DNA of 45,621 nucleotides, taken from NCBI GenBank assembly GCA_937870915.1, contig CALMZQ010000041.1, positions 1 to 45,621 on the forward strand, given 5' to 3'. Below the pieces are notes generated by a model, which was given only the letters and a program-made list of their open reading frames with translations, was not told where the DNA came from and did not search any database. Of this stretch, positions 1 through 8,504 are shown in pieces. The translations under genes and the position numbers were made by a program. Source of the stretch: an uncultured Ignavibacteria bacterium. Its GTDB lineage: Bacteria > Bacteroidota > Ignavibacteria > Kapaibacteriales > Kapaibacteriaceae. Every line of letters begins with the position of its first letter. Within the stretch, counting starts at the first letter, position 1.

Positions 1-1
1 A

Positions 2-106
2 AGGTTGAGCAGCTTTGTACTGAATCTTTGTCCACCCCAAATACGGATGGACCATTTGGTCATTTACATAGAAGGGGCAGATGGCGAAACCATCGGGGAG
101 AGCTAA
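2..106 (+). CDS. Possible 3' end of an unidentified rightward gene
   Basis: One forward frame is open from the left edge to a TAA at 104-106, four bases before the 8-bp repeat array begins. The roughly 34 residues it would encode (ending IEGADGETIGES) read like a plausible protein C-terminus but match no family I recognise. A second forward frame is also open through the repeat to a TAG at 206-208, so the open frame may be chance. It is listed because a stop codon directly next to a repeat array recurs elsewhere in this window. Sequence to the left of the window would settle it. Confidence 0.25.
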   Translation, partial: RLSSFVLNLCPPQIRMDHLVIYIEGADGETIGES

Positions 107-109
107 GGA

Positions 110-184
110 GAATAGCGAATAGCGAACATCGAATAGCGAATAGCGAACAGCGAACAGCGAACAGCAAACAGCGAACAGCGAATA
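110..184. repeat. Degenerate tandem repeat, 8-bp unit AGCGAAYA
   Basis: About nine imperfect copies of AGCGAATA or AGCGAACA lie in the intergenic region left of the type IIG-like gene. The same unit recurs at 27934-28016. The AGCGAATA form carries a TAG, and because 8 is not a multiple of 3, successive copies place stops in all forward frames. There are no spacers, so it is not a CRISPR array. Confidence 0.85.
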
Positions 185-192
185 TTCGATCA

Positions 193-267
193 GCCCCGTA
201 GGGGCGAAAGATCCCTAGCCCATGACGTAGTCATGGGGGTAAAGCAGCGAAGCATGACGTAGTCATG
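193..267. repeat. Cluster of three short palindromes with GTA loops (REP-like)
   Basis: Three perfect inverted repeats lie side by side and share the loop GTA: GCCCC-GTA-GGGGC at 193-205, CCCATGAC-GTA-GTCATGGG at 219-237, and CATGAC-GTA-GTCATG at 253-267. The second and third sit in a near-direct duplication of about 33 bp that ends in TCATGGGGGTA. The arrangement resembles REP/BIME-type interspersed elements. No RAYT transposase is in the window. As the palindromes lie just past the end of the leftward gene train they may also act as 3' RNA stabilisers or weak terminators, which is inference. Confidence 0.7.
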
Positions 268-285
268 GGGGTATGGGGCGTAATT

Positions 286-3200
286 CTACAACGCCGTCAT
301 CGTTGCCTTTACGCTGCGAGCGAGGGCTGGACGAAGATCTGTGGGGACGGTGGACGTTACGTCATCGAGCGTGCGGGTAAGGTCTTCGCTGAAGGAACGA
401 AGACGCGGGAGAACGTCGGCGATGATGGGGGCGTCACTCGGGACTTCTACAGTTACCTTACCAAGGTTGAGGAAGAGGGCGATGATCTCTGCTTCTTCCT
501 GGGACCCGCAGTCGATAACGGTGTCCTGGCGAGCCCCCTTCCAACATGTGACACGCCAACCGAACATGGTGCCGTCCACTTCGGCGCGAGTAATGCCGGT
601 GTCGACGATGATGGTTCGGCGATGTTCTTCGGGGAGTTGTTCGAGAAGGGGCGTGTACCACTGACGTAGGGGCTTGATCTTATGCTTGCGCTCAAGTTCG
701 TTGGCAAGGGCATTGGTGAGGTGACGTACATTGCTTGGACGATGCCACCATGCAAAGGCAAAACGATAGACCCACCGCTGCTCTTCGTCGGTGAGGGCAA
801 AGACGTCATGCATAAGCCATTCATCAAGCTTGCGTCGGTCTCGATGGATGGTTTCTTGACGTACACTGTCCGACGAAGCAGCGCCGAGCTCTGCTACGAG
901 TGAACGTATAGGCCGGCGCGCCAGTTGTGCATGTCTCTTGAGATCAATCGCGTCGAGAATTGCATCCGATGGTACTGGAAACTCTTGAGCGTCTCGCACC
1001 GTGATGTCGAGTACGTTGTCTTCTAATCGTACAAGCTCGGTGAGGAAAAGCCCCATCGAGGAATTCATCCACAGTGTTAATGCATCTGCCCGAGTTGGTT
1101 CTTTTAACGAAATGCCAATGAAGGCATCGGTGATGTAGGCCTGTACCGTATTGGCACATACCAACCATCGGTCGGATTGATGTTTGGGGATGATGAGGTG
1201 TGGAGTGGAAGGGGGCTGGAGATGCCACCATACCTCGCGGTGACGGACCGATGAGCGCAAATGAATGCCGTCACGCTCGGCACGCTCAATACGCGTAAGA
1301 ACGTTCGTACCGGCAAGTTCTGTGCGATCTGTTGGAAGCAACAACAACCTGCGGTCTGAACGCGGAAGACCGAGCATGGTGTCTACATCATCAGCCGAGG
1401 TGAGGATGATGTTATCGCGCACAGATCCATCGTCCATCGTGCGCTGCCAGTACTGCATCTCTAGATCGTCATTGGCGATATCATGAGTATCCGGTGCAAA
1501 GAGGTCGTTGGCGCCGGTCCGCATGCCCCCGGACACTTCGGCGATATCCTTGAGTGAACGGAGGTGTGGTCCGGTCTTTACAAGGATCGACGCGAGGATG
1601 TCGGGCGGGATGAGGAAGTCCTCCCATGATGGTCGCTCTCTCAACGTGGTCTGACTCACCATACGCACCACGGCCTCATCATTGAGCTTGCCACGCTCGG
1701 AGGCATCAAGGTATGCTACGAATTCGTCGAGGGCCTTGAGCCTGGCTTGTTCGAGATCGCGTGAGGCTTTTGACGTGGGGAAGAAGGCTGCTATCGGACG
1801 CCGAAGATAGACGAAGCGAGCAGGGGGCTCCTGTAACGTACCCTCGGGGAGTTTCCGTGCGATTACACAGCACACGCCGGTATCGGGCTCTGCGAGTGCT
1901 TCTGCATCGCTTACAACTACCCACTCCACTGCAAAGCGCGACGTGAGAGCATAACGCATGGCGTCGTACTCTTCGTCGTGAAGGCTGGACATCGGAAGGA
2001 AGAGCACAATCACGCCGTTGTCCGAAATGGGCATCCTACTCAGTAGGAGCCTCAGGCGGTGACGGTCATGATGGTCCGTGGATGAAGCAACAACAAGATC
2101 CCACGGTGTCTTTGCAACCTTGGTGTCCCGCAAGATTCGCACATCATTAGTGGCATCTAATCTGCCGCTCGATCGCAGCACCACCGCACGTTCGTCATCA
2201 GCTGATGGGGCATAGATGCGCGCGTCGCATGAATCGTTGCCCTGCATCAAGATCTGTCGTACGCTTGCAAGTCCTTGTGTTGGACCTAGCTCTAGCATGG
2301 TCAACTTGCCATGGTTTCTACCTCGTACGTGTACAACCGCACGCAGGGCTAGGTCTATGGCATCGATCGTTGGAACGCTTGTTCGCTGCACACGTGCACA
2401 TCGCTGCAACACCGCATCAACTGCTCGATGAAGCTCTGTATCAGAGAGACGTTCCGGATCGAAGCGGTGGAGGAAGTGCACCAGGTCTGCCAAGGTCATG
2501 CGGAACATGGCCTCACGCTTCGAGAGTACATGCACATCGTCCACTCGAGAAGGGAGCATTGCAAAGCCCCTTCTTCGTGCTTGACGGAAGAAGGCACCAA
2601 CAAGATCGAGCATGAGATCGGCACTCTGAGTCCCATAGGGGATGGAGAGTCTGTCTATCTCACCCGGCTTCCGAAGCTGCATCAACACGTAGGCTAAGAC
2701 GCTTGTGCCCAATCGCAACGCAGCATCGCGCTGACCGATGGTTGCATCTGTGCAGAGCACCATATCGTCGAAGAGCGATGTGACGCGCTCGGCAAAGAAT
2801 GCGGAGGCATCCTTCACACGCTGTGCGGGATCGAGTGATGCGTCGATGTTTAACCACGACAAGGAATGTTTGATCGCCGTGCCCACATTCATCGATGCAG
2901 CAGCAACACGCACATCATCAAGCGATTGGATGTCGCCCCCTGCCTGCCACCCTACAACCTGTTCTTCATCGGGCATACGGCGGGTTACAGCGTCCGTTCG
3001 GTAGGTAACTACGCGACGGAAATTTGTGAGCATGAAGTAGGGGGCCTGCAGTCGCGAGGCAACACTGCGTAATCTGTCGCGTGGTACATCATCGAATGGA
3101 CTCTCAGCAGGTAGGAGTGCATCAAGAACACAGAGTACACTTCCGCTCTTCTCATCTCTTACAATCGTAAAGGTGCCTTCTACGCTGGAATGATCCTCAG

Positions 3201-3300
3201 CCTTCATCGTGGTGAGTCCACGGTCAATGGCATCACGAACACAAAGTGCAAGAACGGCGCGGGCATCGGTGATGCCCCTCAAGTGTGCGGTGTTATCCAT
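286..3300 (-). CDS. Type IIG-like N6-adenine methylase/nuclease-fold protein with degenerate motifs
   Basis: The 1004-residue protein has the layout of single-chain type IIG restriction-modification enzymes. Residues 40-105 look like an HsdR-N/PD-(D/E)XK-type segment ending in APYFMLTNFRRVV. A helical connector follows, then a Rossmann methylase core (motif I region MLELGPTQGLAS, about 335-346), and a target-recognition region starting at LKDIAEVSGGMRTGAND (about 583-600). The motif IV position, normally NPPY/F, reads WDLVVASSTD (about 400-409). The usual nuclease D...ExK signature is replaced by SVLCVLDALLP. The fold therefore looks kept while both active sites look lost. No partner R, M or S gene is nearby. 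Its start overlaps the end of the glmM-like gene by 8 bp, so the two are probably translationally coupled. It could be a DNA-binding or defence pseudoenzyme. The family assignment is moderately sure; the loss of activity is inferred. Confidence 0.65.
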   Translation of the reverse strand: MDNTAHLRGITDARAVLALCVRDAIDRGLTTMKAEDHSSVEGTFTIVRDEKSGSVLCVLDALLPAESPFDDVPRDRLRSVASRLQAPYFMLTNFRRVVTYRTDAVTRRMPDEEQVVGWQAGGDIQSLDDVRVAAASMNVGTAIKHSLSWLNIDASLDPAQRVKDASAFFAERVTSLFDDMVLCTDATIGQRDAALRLGTSVLAYVLMQLRKPGEIDRLSIPYGTQSADLMLDLVGAFFRQARRRGFAMLPSRVDDVHVLSKREAMFRMTLADLVHFLHRFDPERLSDTELHRAVDAVLQRCARVQRTSVPTIDAIDLALRAVVHVRGRNHGKLTMLELGPTQGLASVRQILMQGNDSCDARIYAPSADDERAVVLRSSGRLDATNDVRILRDTKVAKTPWDLVVASSTDHHDRHRLRLLLSRMPISDNGVIVLFLPMSSLHDEEYDAMRYALTSRFAVEWVVVSDAEALAEPDTGVCCVIARKLPEGTLQEPPARFVYLRRPIAAFFPTSKASRDLEQARLKALDEFVAYLDASERGKLNDEAVVRMVSQTTLRERPSWEDFLIPPDILASILVKTGPHLRSLKDIAEVSGGMRTGANDLFAPDTHDIANDDLEMQYWQRTMDDGSVRDNIILTSADDVDTMLGLPRSDRRLLLLPTDRTELAGTNVLTRIERAERDGIHLRSSVRHREVWWHLQPPSTPHLIIPKHQSDRWLVCANTVQAYITDAFIGISLKEPTRADALTLWMNSSMGLFLTELVRLEDNVLDITVRDAQEFPVPSDAILDAIDLKRHAQLARRPIRSLVAELGAASSDSVRQETIHRDRRKLDEWLMHDVFALTDEEQRWVYRFAFAWWHRPSNVRHLTNALANELERKHKIKPLRQWYTPLLEQLPEEHRRTIIVDTGITRAEVDGTMFGWRVTCWKGARQDTVIDCGSQEEAEIIALFLNLGKVTVEVPSDAPIIADVLPRLRSFSEDLTRTLDDVTSTVPTDLRPALARSVKATMTAL

Positions 3301-4639
3301 TGATCAACGAGCGAACACGGGAAACAAGTTCTTTGGCTTCGTCACGAGAAGGGGCTTCTGCTATAATGCGTATGATGGGCTCGGTGTTTGACGCACGAAC
3401 ATGTACCCAACGGTCGGGCCAGGCCGCATGGACGCCGTCATCCGTGGAGATCGTAGCATCAGAGAATGACGTAGTGACAGAATGACGAAGTGACTCAATA
3501 TCAAAGCCCTGTGGGAGGTCGATCTTGGTCTTGAGCATTTCGTACTGCGGAAGTGTAGCACATGCCTGCCCAAGGGTGATGTTACGATGACGTAGGAGGG
3601 CAGTGATAAGACCGAGTCCAACAATACTGTCACGTCCGGCATGGCAAGCGGGATAGATCACTCCTCCGGATCCTTCTCCGCCAATCACGGCATGCACCTG
3701 CTGCATCATTCGCACAACATTGATCTCGCCAACAGCGGCACGGTGTGTAACGTATCCATGTTCGGCCGCTATGTCATCAACGGCGCGCGTGGTAGAATAA
3801 TTCACTACTACATCGCCTCGTGTACCAAGCGCCATCACGGCTTCGGTAGCAAGTGTAATTGTGCGCTCCTCTCCAATTGGTGCGCCGGTTTCATCATAGA
3901 GTACTAAGCGGTCTGCGTCAGGATCAACAGCAACTCCAAAGGCAGCGTTGTGCTTTCGCACGGCATCACCGAGTTGCGTAAGATTCTCGGCTATTGGTTC
4001 CGGAACGTGTGGAAATATTCCGGTGCCATCAACAAAAAGTGGTACCACTGTGTAGCCTAAGGCCTCTAACAATGCCGGGACAATGAATGAACCGGAACAG
4101 TTCACTGCATCAACAACTACACGTTCGCCGTTGGCCTTTGGCGCAGAACGTACAGCATCAAGGGCAAAGACACGTTGGACGTGTGCCTGTGCAGCATCGT
4201 CAATGATCTCGAGCGCGCCCGACTGTTGGTCATAGGAAAGATCAAAGGAGTGGTCATCCACAGCGAGCCATAGTTTTGCGTTTGCATCTGCATCGAGAAA
4301 AACGCCCCCTTCATCAAGAAACTTTAGGCCGTTCCATGGAGCAGGGTTGTGCGAGGCAGTGATTGCAATACCACCAACGGCATCGGAGTGTTCGGTAAAC
4401 AACTGTACTGTGGGTGTGGTTGCCATCCCCAGTACACGAACTGTCCGTCCGGATGCACGTAGGGCACCAACAACTATTTGCTCAATCCACACTCCGCTCG
4501 GACGTCCGTCCCGCCCAATAACAATTGGCCCAGGCGGAAGTATGGAGGAAAAACCAACAGCATATTCGGCTACACGCAAAGGTGTGAGGTCATCACCAAG
4601 AGTTGCACGAAGTCCGGAGATCGAACGGATGAAGGACAT
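3293..4639 (-). CDS. glmM: Phosphoglucosamine mutase / phosphomannomutase family
   Basis: An alpha-D-phosphohexomutase of 448 residues, the usual length. It shows all four family signatures: the phosphoserine loop TASHNP (Ser96), the metal-binding loop DPDADR, the sugar-binding GEGSGG, and the C-terminal phosphate-binding RASNTEP. The opening SFIRSISGLRATLG is typical of Bacteroidota GlmM proteins, which convert glucosamine-6-phosphate to glucosamine-1-phosphate for UDP-GlcNAc and peptidoglycan synthesis. Phosphomannomutase or phosphoglucomutase activity cannot be excluded from motifs alone. It is cytoplasmic and sits in the leftward operon, 29 bp after the aminopeptidase gene, overlapping the next gene by 8 bp. 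Confidence 0.88.
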   Translation of the reverse strand: MSFIRSISGLRATLGDDLTPLRVAEYAVGFSSILPPGPIVIGRDGRPSGVWIEQIVVGALRASGRTVRVLGMATTPTVQLFTEHSDAVGGIAITASHNPAPWNGLKFLDEGGVFLDADANAKLWLAVDDHSFDLSYDQQSGALEIIDDAAQAHVQRVFALDAVRSAPKANGERVVVDAVNCSGSFIVPALLEALGYTVVPLFVDGTGIFPHVPEPIAENLTQLGDAVRKHNAAFGVAVDPDADRLVLYDETGAPIGEERTITLATEAVMALGTRGDVVVNYSTTRAVDDIAAEHGYVTHRAAVGEINVVRMMQQVHAVIGGEGSGGVIYPACHAGRDSIVGLGLITALLRHRNITLGQACATLPQYEMLKTKIDLPQGFDIESLRHSVTTSFSDATISTDDGVHAAWPDRWVHVRASNTEPIIRIIAEAPSRDEAKELVSRVRSLING

Positions 4640-4668
4640 GGAGTGTTGTTACGGTTCGTAAAAATCTG

Positions 4669-6057
4669 TTAGGGGGCTTTCCCAACGATCGCTTCGATCT
4701 CATCTGCTGTGCGGACGAGTTTTTCTGACATGTTCACCGGCCCATTCCTTGTGATGAGAATGTCGTCTTCGATCCGTACACCAATATTCCACCACTTTCT
4801 GTCACAGGGAGAACCTTCAGGAATGTAGACTCCAGGCTCAACGGTTATGACGGAATTCTCCTTGAGCGGTCCGGATGTGCCGGGATCGTGCACGTCAAGA
4901 CCGAGGTAGTGCGACGTACCATGATTGAAGTATTGACCCACGTGTTCAACACTGTCGATGATGCCGAGCTCCATCATTCTGCGAGCGATAACAGACTTTG
5001 CAGCTGCATGTGGTGCACGAAACGGTTCGCCCATTCTTGATGCAGCGATGCCTGAGTCTTGCGCTTCAAGCACAACATTATAGATCAGGCGTTGCTCTTT
5101 TGAGAACGTTCCGTTGAGTGGTATGGTGCGTGTGATGTCTGCCGTATAGCCATGATACTCGGCCCCACAATCAGCTAGAACAAGATCGTTTCTCTGTGTT
5201 GTTCTGCGGTTTGTAGTGTAGTGCAGGATGCAGGCGTTATAGCTGGAGCCAACGATGGAAGGATATCCAACATCTTCTGCACCTTGCCGCTTGAATGCAT
5301 ATTCCATGAGGGCTTCAAGTTCATATTCCTTCATACCCGGACGTGCGCCGCGCATGAGGGAATAGTGACCTTCGATCGAAATGTCGATGGCTCGTTGCAT
5401 CAAACGGAGTTCTGCTGTATCCTTTACCTCGCGCAAGCGCGCGAGCACCGGCATGGGATTCTTGATGGTGATGGAGGCGTTTCGCTCCTTCATCCACTTC
5501 TTCATGTCTACATCGGTATAGACGTTGCGCCCAACGAGAGGAATGTTGAGTGCCCTTGTTGGTAGCGTTGCCATGTGGACGGTGTCTGTGCCTTGCAAAA
5601 GAGAATCAATGATGGCAGAAATAGCCACAACAGGAAGTGCTGTGTCGATACGGAGATGTTCCATGGCCTCCGAAGGACCCATACTTACACCTTGCCAGAC
5701 TTCCCTCGACGGATTGCGTTCCTTTATGAAGAGAACTTCGCGAAATGTCTTCTGTCCTATCCGTATGCCGCGGGGTACGAGGAGAAGCGTAGCTCCCGGA
5801 CCTGGCACGCCAGTGAGATAGAGCATGTCTGAATTCTGTCGGTACTCATAGTCAACATCGTTTTGACGATTGCGTACGTCGGCAGAAAAAACGATGGCAA
5901 TATTTTGTGGTGACATCGATGCAAGTACACGTTCTCTTCGCTCTTTGTAGATGTGCGGGGGAACGAGGTCTGCGTCATACACCTCATACCGAAATGTCTG
6001 CGCATGTACTGCGCCTGCAACGAATGTTGCGAACAACAAAAGCAGGATTGATCTCAT
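4669..6057 (-). CDS. Exported Xaa-Pro aminopeptidase, M24B family
   Basis: The protein has 462 residues with an N-terminal signal peptide (hydrophobic LLLLFATFVAGA, likely cleavage after VHA before Q20), an AMP_N (creatinase-like) domain and a C-terminal pita-bread M24 catalytic domain. The five dinuclear metal ligands are present: Asp in DCGAEYHGYTADITR (two Asp), His in NHGTSHYLGLDVHDPG, Glu in TVEPGVYIPEG and Glu in GVRIEDD. It should remove N-terminal residues that precede proline from peptides in the periplasm or outside the cell. The export signal sets it apart from cytoplasmic PepP. It is in the leftward operon, 24 bp after comF. Its last codons lie in an AGGGGGCT octamer at 4671-4678. 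Confidence 0.9.
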   Translation of the reverse strand: MRSILLLLFATFVAGAVHAQTFRYEVYDADLVPPHIYKERRERVLASMSPQNIAIVFSADVRNRQNDVDYEYRQNSDMLYLTGVPGPGATLLLVPRGIRIGQKTFREVLFIKERNPSREVWQGVSMGPSEAMEHLRIDTALPVVAISAIIDSLLQGTDTVHMATLPTRALNIPLVGRNVYTDVDMKKWMKERNASITIKNPMPVLARLREVKDTAELRLMQRAIDISIEGHYSLMRGARPGMKEYELEALMEYAFKRQGAEDVGYPSIVGSSYNACILHYTTNRRTTQRNDLVLADCGAEYHGYTADITRTIPLNGTFSKEQRLIYNVVLEAQDSGIAASRMGEPFRAPHAAAKSVIARRMMELGIIDSVEHVGQYFNHGTSHYLGLDVHDPGTSGPLKENSVITVEPGVYIPEGSPCDRKWWNIGVRIEDDILITRNGPVNMSEKLVRTADEIEAIVGKAP

Positions 6058-6081
6058 TGCCGCAAAATACCGCTCAACACG

Positions 6082-6813
6082 TCACACGGCAGCACAGAGC
6101 GTGGCTGCCTCTACGCGAATGGCCCCGGCCTCCAGCAGCGCCATTGCACAGGTGTTCAGAGTGGCACCGGTGGTCAGTACGTCGTCAACAAGGACGATTC
6201 GGCGTCCACGTACCTGTGCCGGGTCTTGGACAACAAACGCCCCCTCTACATTTTTTAGCCGTTGGCGTTCGTTCTGTGAGGTCTGCGTAGGGGTATATCG
6301 CTGTCGAACCACAACATCCGGAGGGAGAAGGGGGCGAGATGATGCCTCAGCCCAGCCTTGGGCAATCAGTTCTGCCTGATTGTAGCCACGCTCTCTCCAA
6401 CGGGCTGAGTGAATGGGCACGCCAAGCAGGACAACATCGCGAGGGAGCTCCTCCAGTTCAGGGTGGCGGGCCAGCCACGAGCCAAGATCACGGGCTAGAC
6501 GGGTACGCCCCTTATACTTTACGGCATAGATGGCATTGTCTATGGTAGTGCCAGTGCCTACGGCCCACAATGCGTGGACGGCTGAGAGCGCAAGATCATC
6601 AGGCGCGAAATGCCGAAGCAGAAGTACGCCTAGATCAGTGCTCGACGGGGCCGGGGGATGATGCAGAAGTTCTGCGTCTGCTATACCGCGGACGAGTTGA
6701 GGTTCGGTACCCAGATACCGACCGCTCAATAGGCAGTGGGGCGGAAACCAGACGTGACCGAGTGCGCTAAGGATCTCGTGGGCGCCTCGGACTACCGTGC
6801 CGAGTGCGCGCAT
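6082..6813 (-). CDS. comF: ComF family phosphoribosyltransferase-like protein
   Basis: The 243-residue protein carries a type I phosphoribosyltransferase fold with the PRPP loop RIVLVDDVLTTGATLNTC near its C-terminus, plus the ComF-typical segments YAVKYKGRTRLARDLG and RERGYNQAELIA. The family is linked to DNA uptake and recombination after uptake, with an unclear reaction. The N-terminal four-cysteine zinc finger of most ComF proteins is reduced to a single Cys (PPHCLLSGRYLG), so zinc binding there is unlikely. The gene starts 3 bp after the tryptophan dioxygenase stop and lies in the leftward operon. No other competence gene is nearby. Confidence 0.85.
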   Translation of the reverse strand: MRALGTVVRGAHEILSALGHVWFPPHCLLSGRYLGTEPQLVRGIADAELLHHPPAPSSTDLGVLLLRHFAPDDLALSAVHALWAVGTGTTIDNAIYAVKYKGRTRLARDLGSWLARHPELEELPRDVVLLGVPIHSARWRERGYNQAELIAQGWAEASSRPLLPPDVVVRQRYTPTQTSQNERQRLKNVEGAFVVQDPAQVRGRRIVLVDDVLTTGATLNTCAMALLEAGAIRVEAATLCAAV

Positions 6814-6816
6814 GGA

Positions 6817-7887
6817 TCATCCTCGAGCTTCGTTGACGAATTGCAGTCGTGTGGCGATTTCCTGTGGCAACTCCGGCGTAACATCACTCGGGACGAGGAA
6901 GGACGATAGAGAGGTGAGGTCATCGAACACCCGTTGGCGGATGGCCGTCTGCATGAGATAGTCGTGACCGCTGGAGCCCCCTGTACCAACTCGCATACCG
7001 ATCATTCTACTTACCATCAACGTGTGGCGGAAGCGCCAGAGCGAAACAACCTTGTCGAGCTCAATGATGGCGTCAAGAAAACGATACGGCATATGAAGAA
7101 GGGGCTTATCACGGTACGTCGATATAAAGAGTGTCGCCAGCGTGGCTCTTTGTGACATTCTTCGAGCACCATTTGCAAGAAGCTCTGCATAACTCTCGGT
7201 CTCAAACAAAGCCAAGAAGCCCCGTTCATTGGCATCAATCTGTGCTAGGGCATCTGTTGGATCCGTACCTTCTGCAGAGCTGAGCGAACGAACCTCAGCT
7301 CGATCGTTCTCTAGCATAGTTCGCACAGCTGTTTTGTATGCATCCCAAAAGGCGTACTTGCCACTCTCCATAAATGGAATCTGCTCTAGCCACCGTTCGA
7401 TAGCACCGAACAGGGTTGTACCCTTGGTTGCGGCATCGAGTTGTTGACGGTGGGCATCAGACAGTGCTTCTGTGTAGTGTTTTAGAACACGCTTTTGTTC
7501 CGGAACTCCCAGAGTGCGTTCAAGAATGCGCCACTGCATTGATTGGAATCCGCTGGCAGGATTGAGGTAGGCGCGGAAGTCCATGAAGTCACCCGGAGAC
7601 ATCGTCTCAATCAGCGTGAACTGGTTCACGAGATGTTCCATGATGCGATTCACGCGTTGGATGCGTGCAAGGCACAACGCAACGTCTGATTCCGGGACAT
7701 ACTCACGGTCGAGCAACGCGATTACCGAACCAACTTCGACCAACACCTGCTTGAACCACAGCTCAAATGTTTGGTGCGTGATGATGAACAACATCTCGTC
7801 GTGCGCGGGATGACCGTGTTTGTCACTCTCCGGATGTTGTGAATCAAGCAACGTATCCAACGCGAGGTACTCGGAGTAATAGGCCAT
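6817..7887 (-). CDS. kynA: Tryptophan 2,3-dioxygenase
   Basis: A haem dioxygenase of 356 residues that opens the indole ring of L-tryptophan to N-formylkynurenine, the first step of the kynurenine pathway. Family signatures are YSEYLALDTLLDSQ at the N-terminus, HDEMLFIITHQTFELWFKQ (substrate and haem pocket), the proximal haem histidine region WRFRHTLMVSRMIG, and the C-terminal GTGGSSGHDYL loop. It is all-helical and cytoplasmic. No kynureninase, formamidase or kynurenine monooxygenase lies in the window, so the rest of the pathway must be elsewhere or absent. Spacing to its neighbours is 2-3 bp (RDD gene upstream, comF downstream), so it is cotranscribed with them. Confidence 0.95.
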   Translation of the reverse strand: MAYYSEYLALDTLLDSQHPESDKHGHPAHDEMLFIITHQTFELWFKQVLVEVGSVIALLDREYVPESDVALCLARIQRVNRIMEHLVNQFTLIETMSPGDFMDFRAYLNPASGFQSMQWRILERTLGVPEQKRVLKHYTEALSDAHRQQLDAATKGTTLFGAIERWLEQIPFMESGKYAFWDAYKTAVRTMLENDRAEVRSLSSAEGTDPTDALAQIDANERGFLALFETESYAELLANGARRMSQRATLATLFISTYRDKPLLHMPYRFLDAIIELDKVVSLWRFRHTLMVSRMIGMRVGTGGSSGHDYLMQTAIRQRVFDDLTSLSSFLVPSDVTPELPQEIATRLQFVNEARG

Positions 7888-7889
7888 GA

Positions 7890-8504
7890 TCAGTGAACAT
7901 CCTGAATATCAAAAACGGCTGTTTGTGCGATGAGGTCGTGCAGAGCTAAACGTGCAGTAGAAAGTGTGGCAAAACACCCTAAGAAGATGACAATACTCGC
8001 AAGCGACCCGATTCCTTCAAAGATGCCTAGTGCAGGAAGAAGCGACACTACCTGCAACAATGCGCTCAAGTTTTTGATCCCATATCGCTTTAGGTAGAGT
8101 GCAACATTGCCGGCTTTTCCATCCTGGTGTGCAACAATGATCCGAAGGATACGCTTGCCGGGAGAAGCTCCAGTGAGACCTTCGATAAGAGGAAAGAGCA
8201 CGCTCACAGCGAGACTCGCAAGGATCAAACCACCCATCAGTGATTGGACCAAATCTTGAACGGAGGAGTCAATTCCAAAGATGTTGTAGAGCTCAAGGAC
8301 CTCATCTATCTGCTCTTGGATTGGGCCACCAACGGTAACATCCATTGCCCGAAGGACTAACCCGATGCCGAGCATCACGGTCAAGCTTATGAGTCCGTCG
8401 ATGAAGAACGCCACGAATCGCTTGCCAAATCCAATACGCAGATACTCAATAGGGGGCGTAGATGGGGCGCCGAATGGATTTGTTGAATAATCAGGTTGTT
8501 GCAC
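7890..8504 (-). CDS. RDD family membrane protein
   Basis: A 204-residue integral membrane protein. It shows the RDD hallmark in the first membrane segment (KRFVAFFIDGLISL), further hydrophobic segments, and the conserved cytoplasmic loop GASPGKRILRI before the third helix. The molecular role of RDD proteins is mostly unknown; some are linked to ion or osmolyte transport. The gene overlaps the end of the methyltransferase/MTHFR gene by 14 bp and is followed 2 bp later by kynA, so it belongs to the same transcript. The family call is firm; the function is not known. Confidence 0.85.
   Translation of the reverse strand: MQQPDYSTNPFGAPSTPPIEYLRIGFGKRFVAFFIDGLISLTVMLGIGLVLRAMDVTVGGPIQEQIDEVLELYNIFGIDSSVQDLVQSLMGGLILASLAVSVLFPLIEGLTGASPGKRILRIIVAHQDGKAGNVALYLKRYGIKNLSALLQVVSLLPALGIFEGIGSLASIVIFLGCFATLSTARLALHDLIAQTAVFDIQDVH

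Noticed and set aside
265-903. Rightward open frames opposite the type IIG-like gene
   Set aside because: They have no recognisable domains and lie wholly inside a long gene with consistent domain structure on the minus strand.
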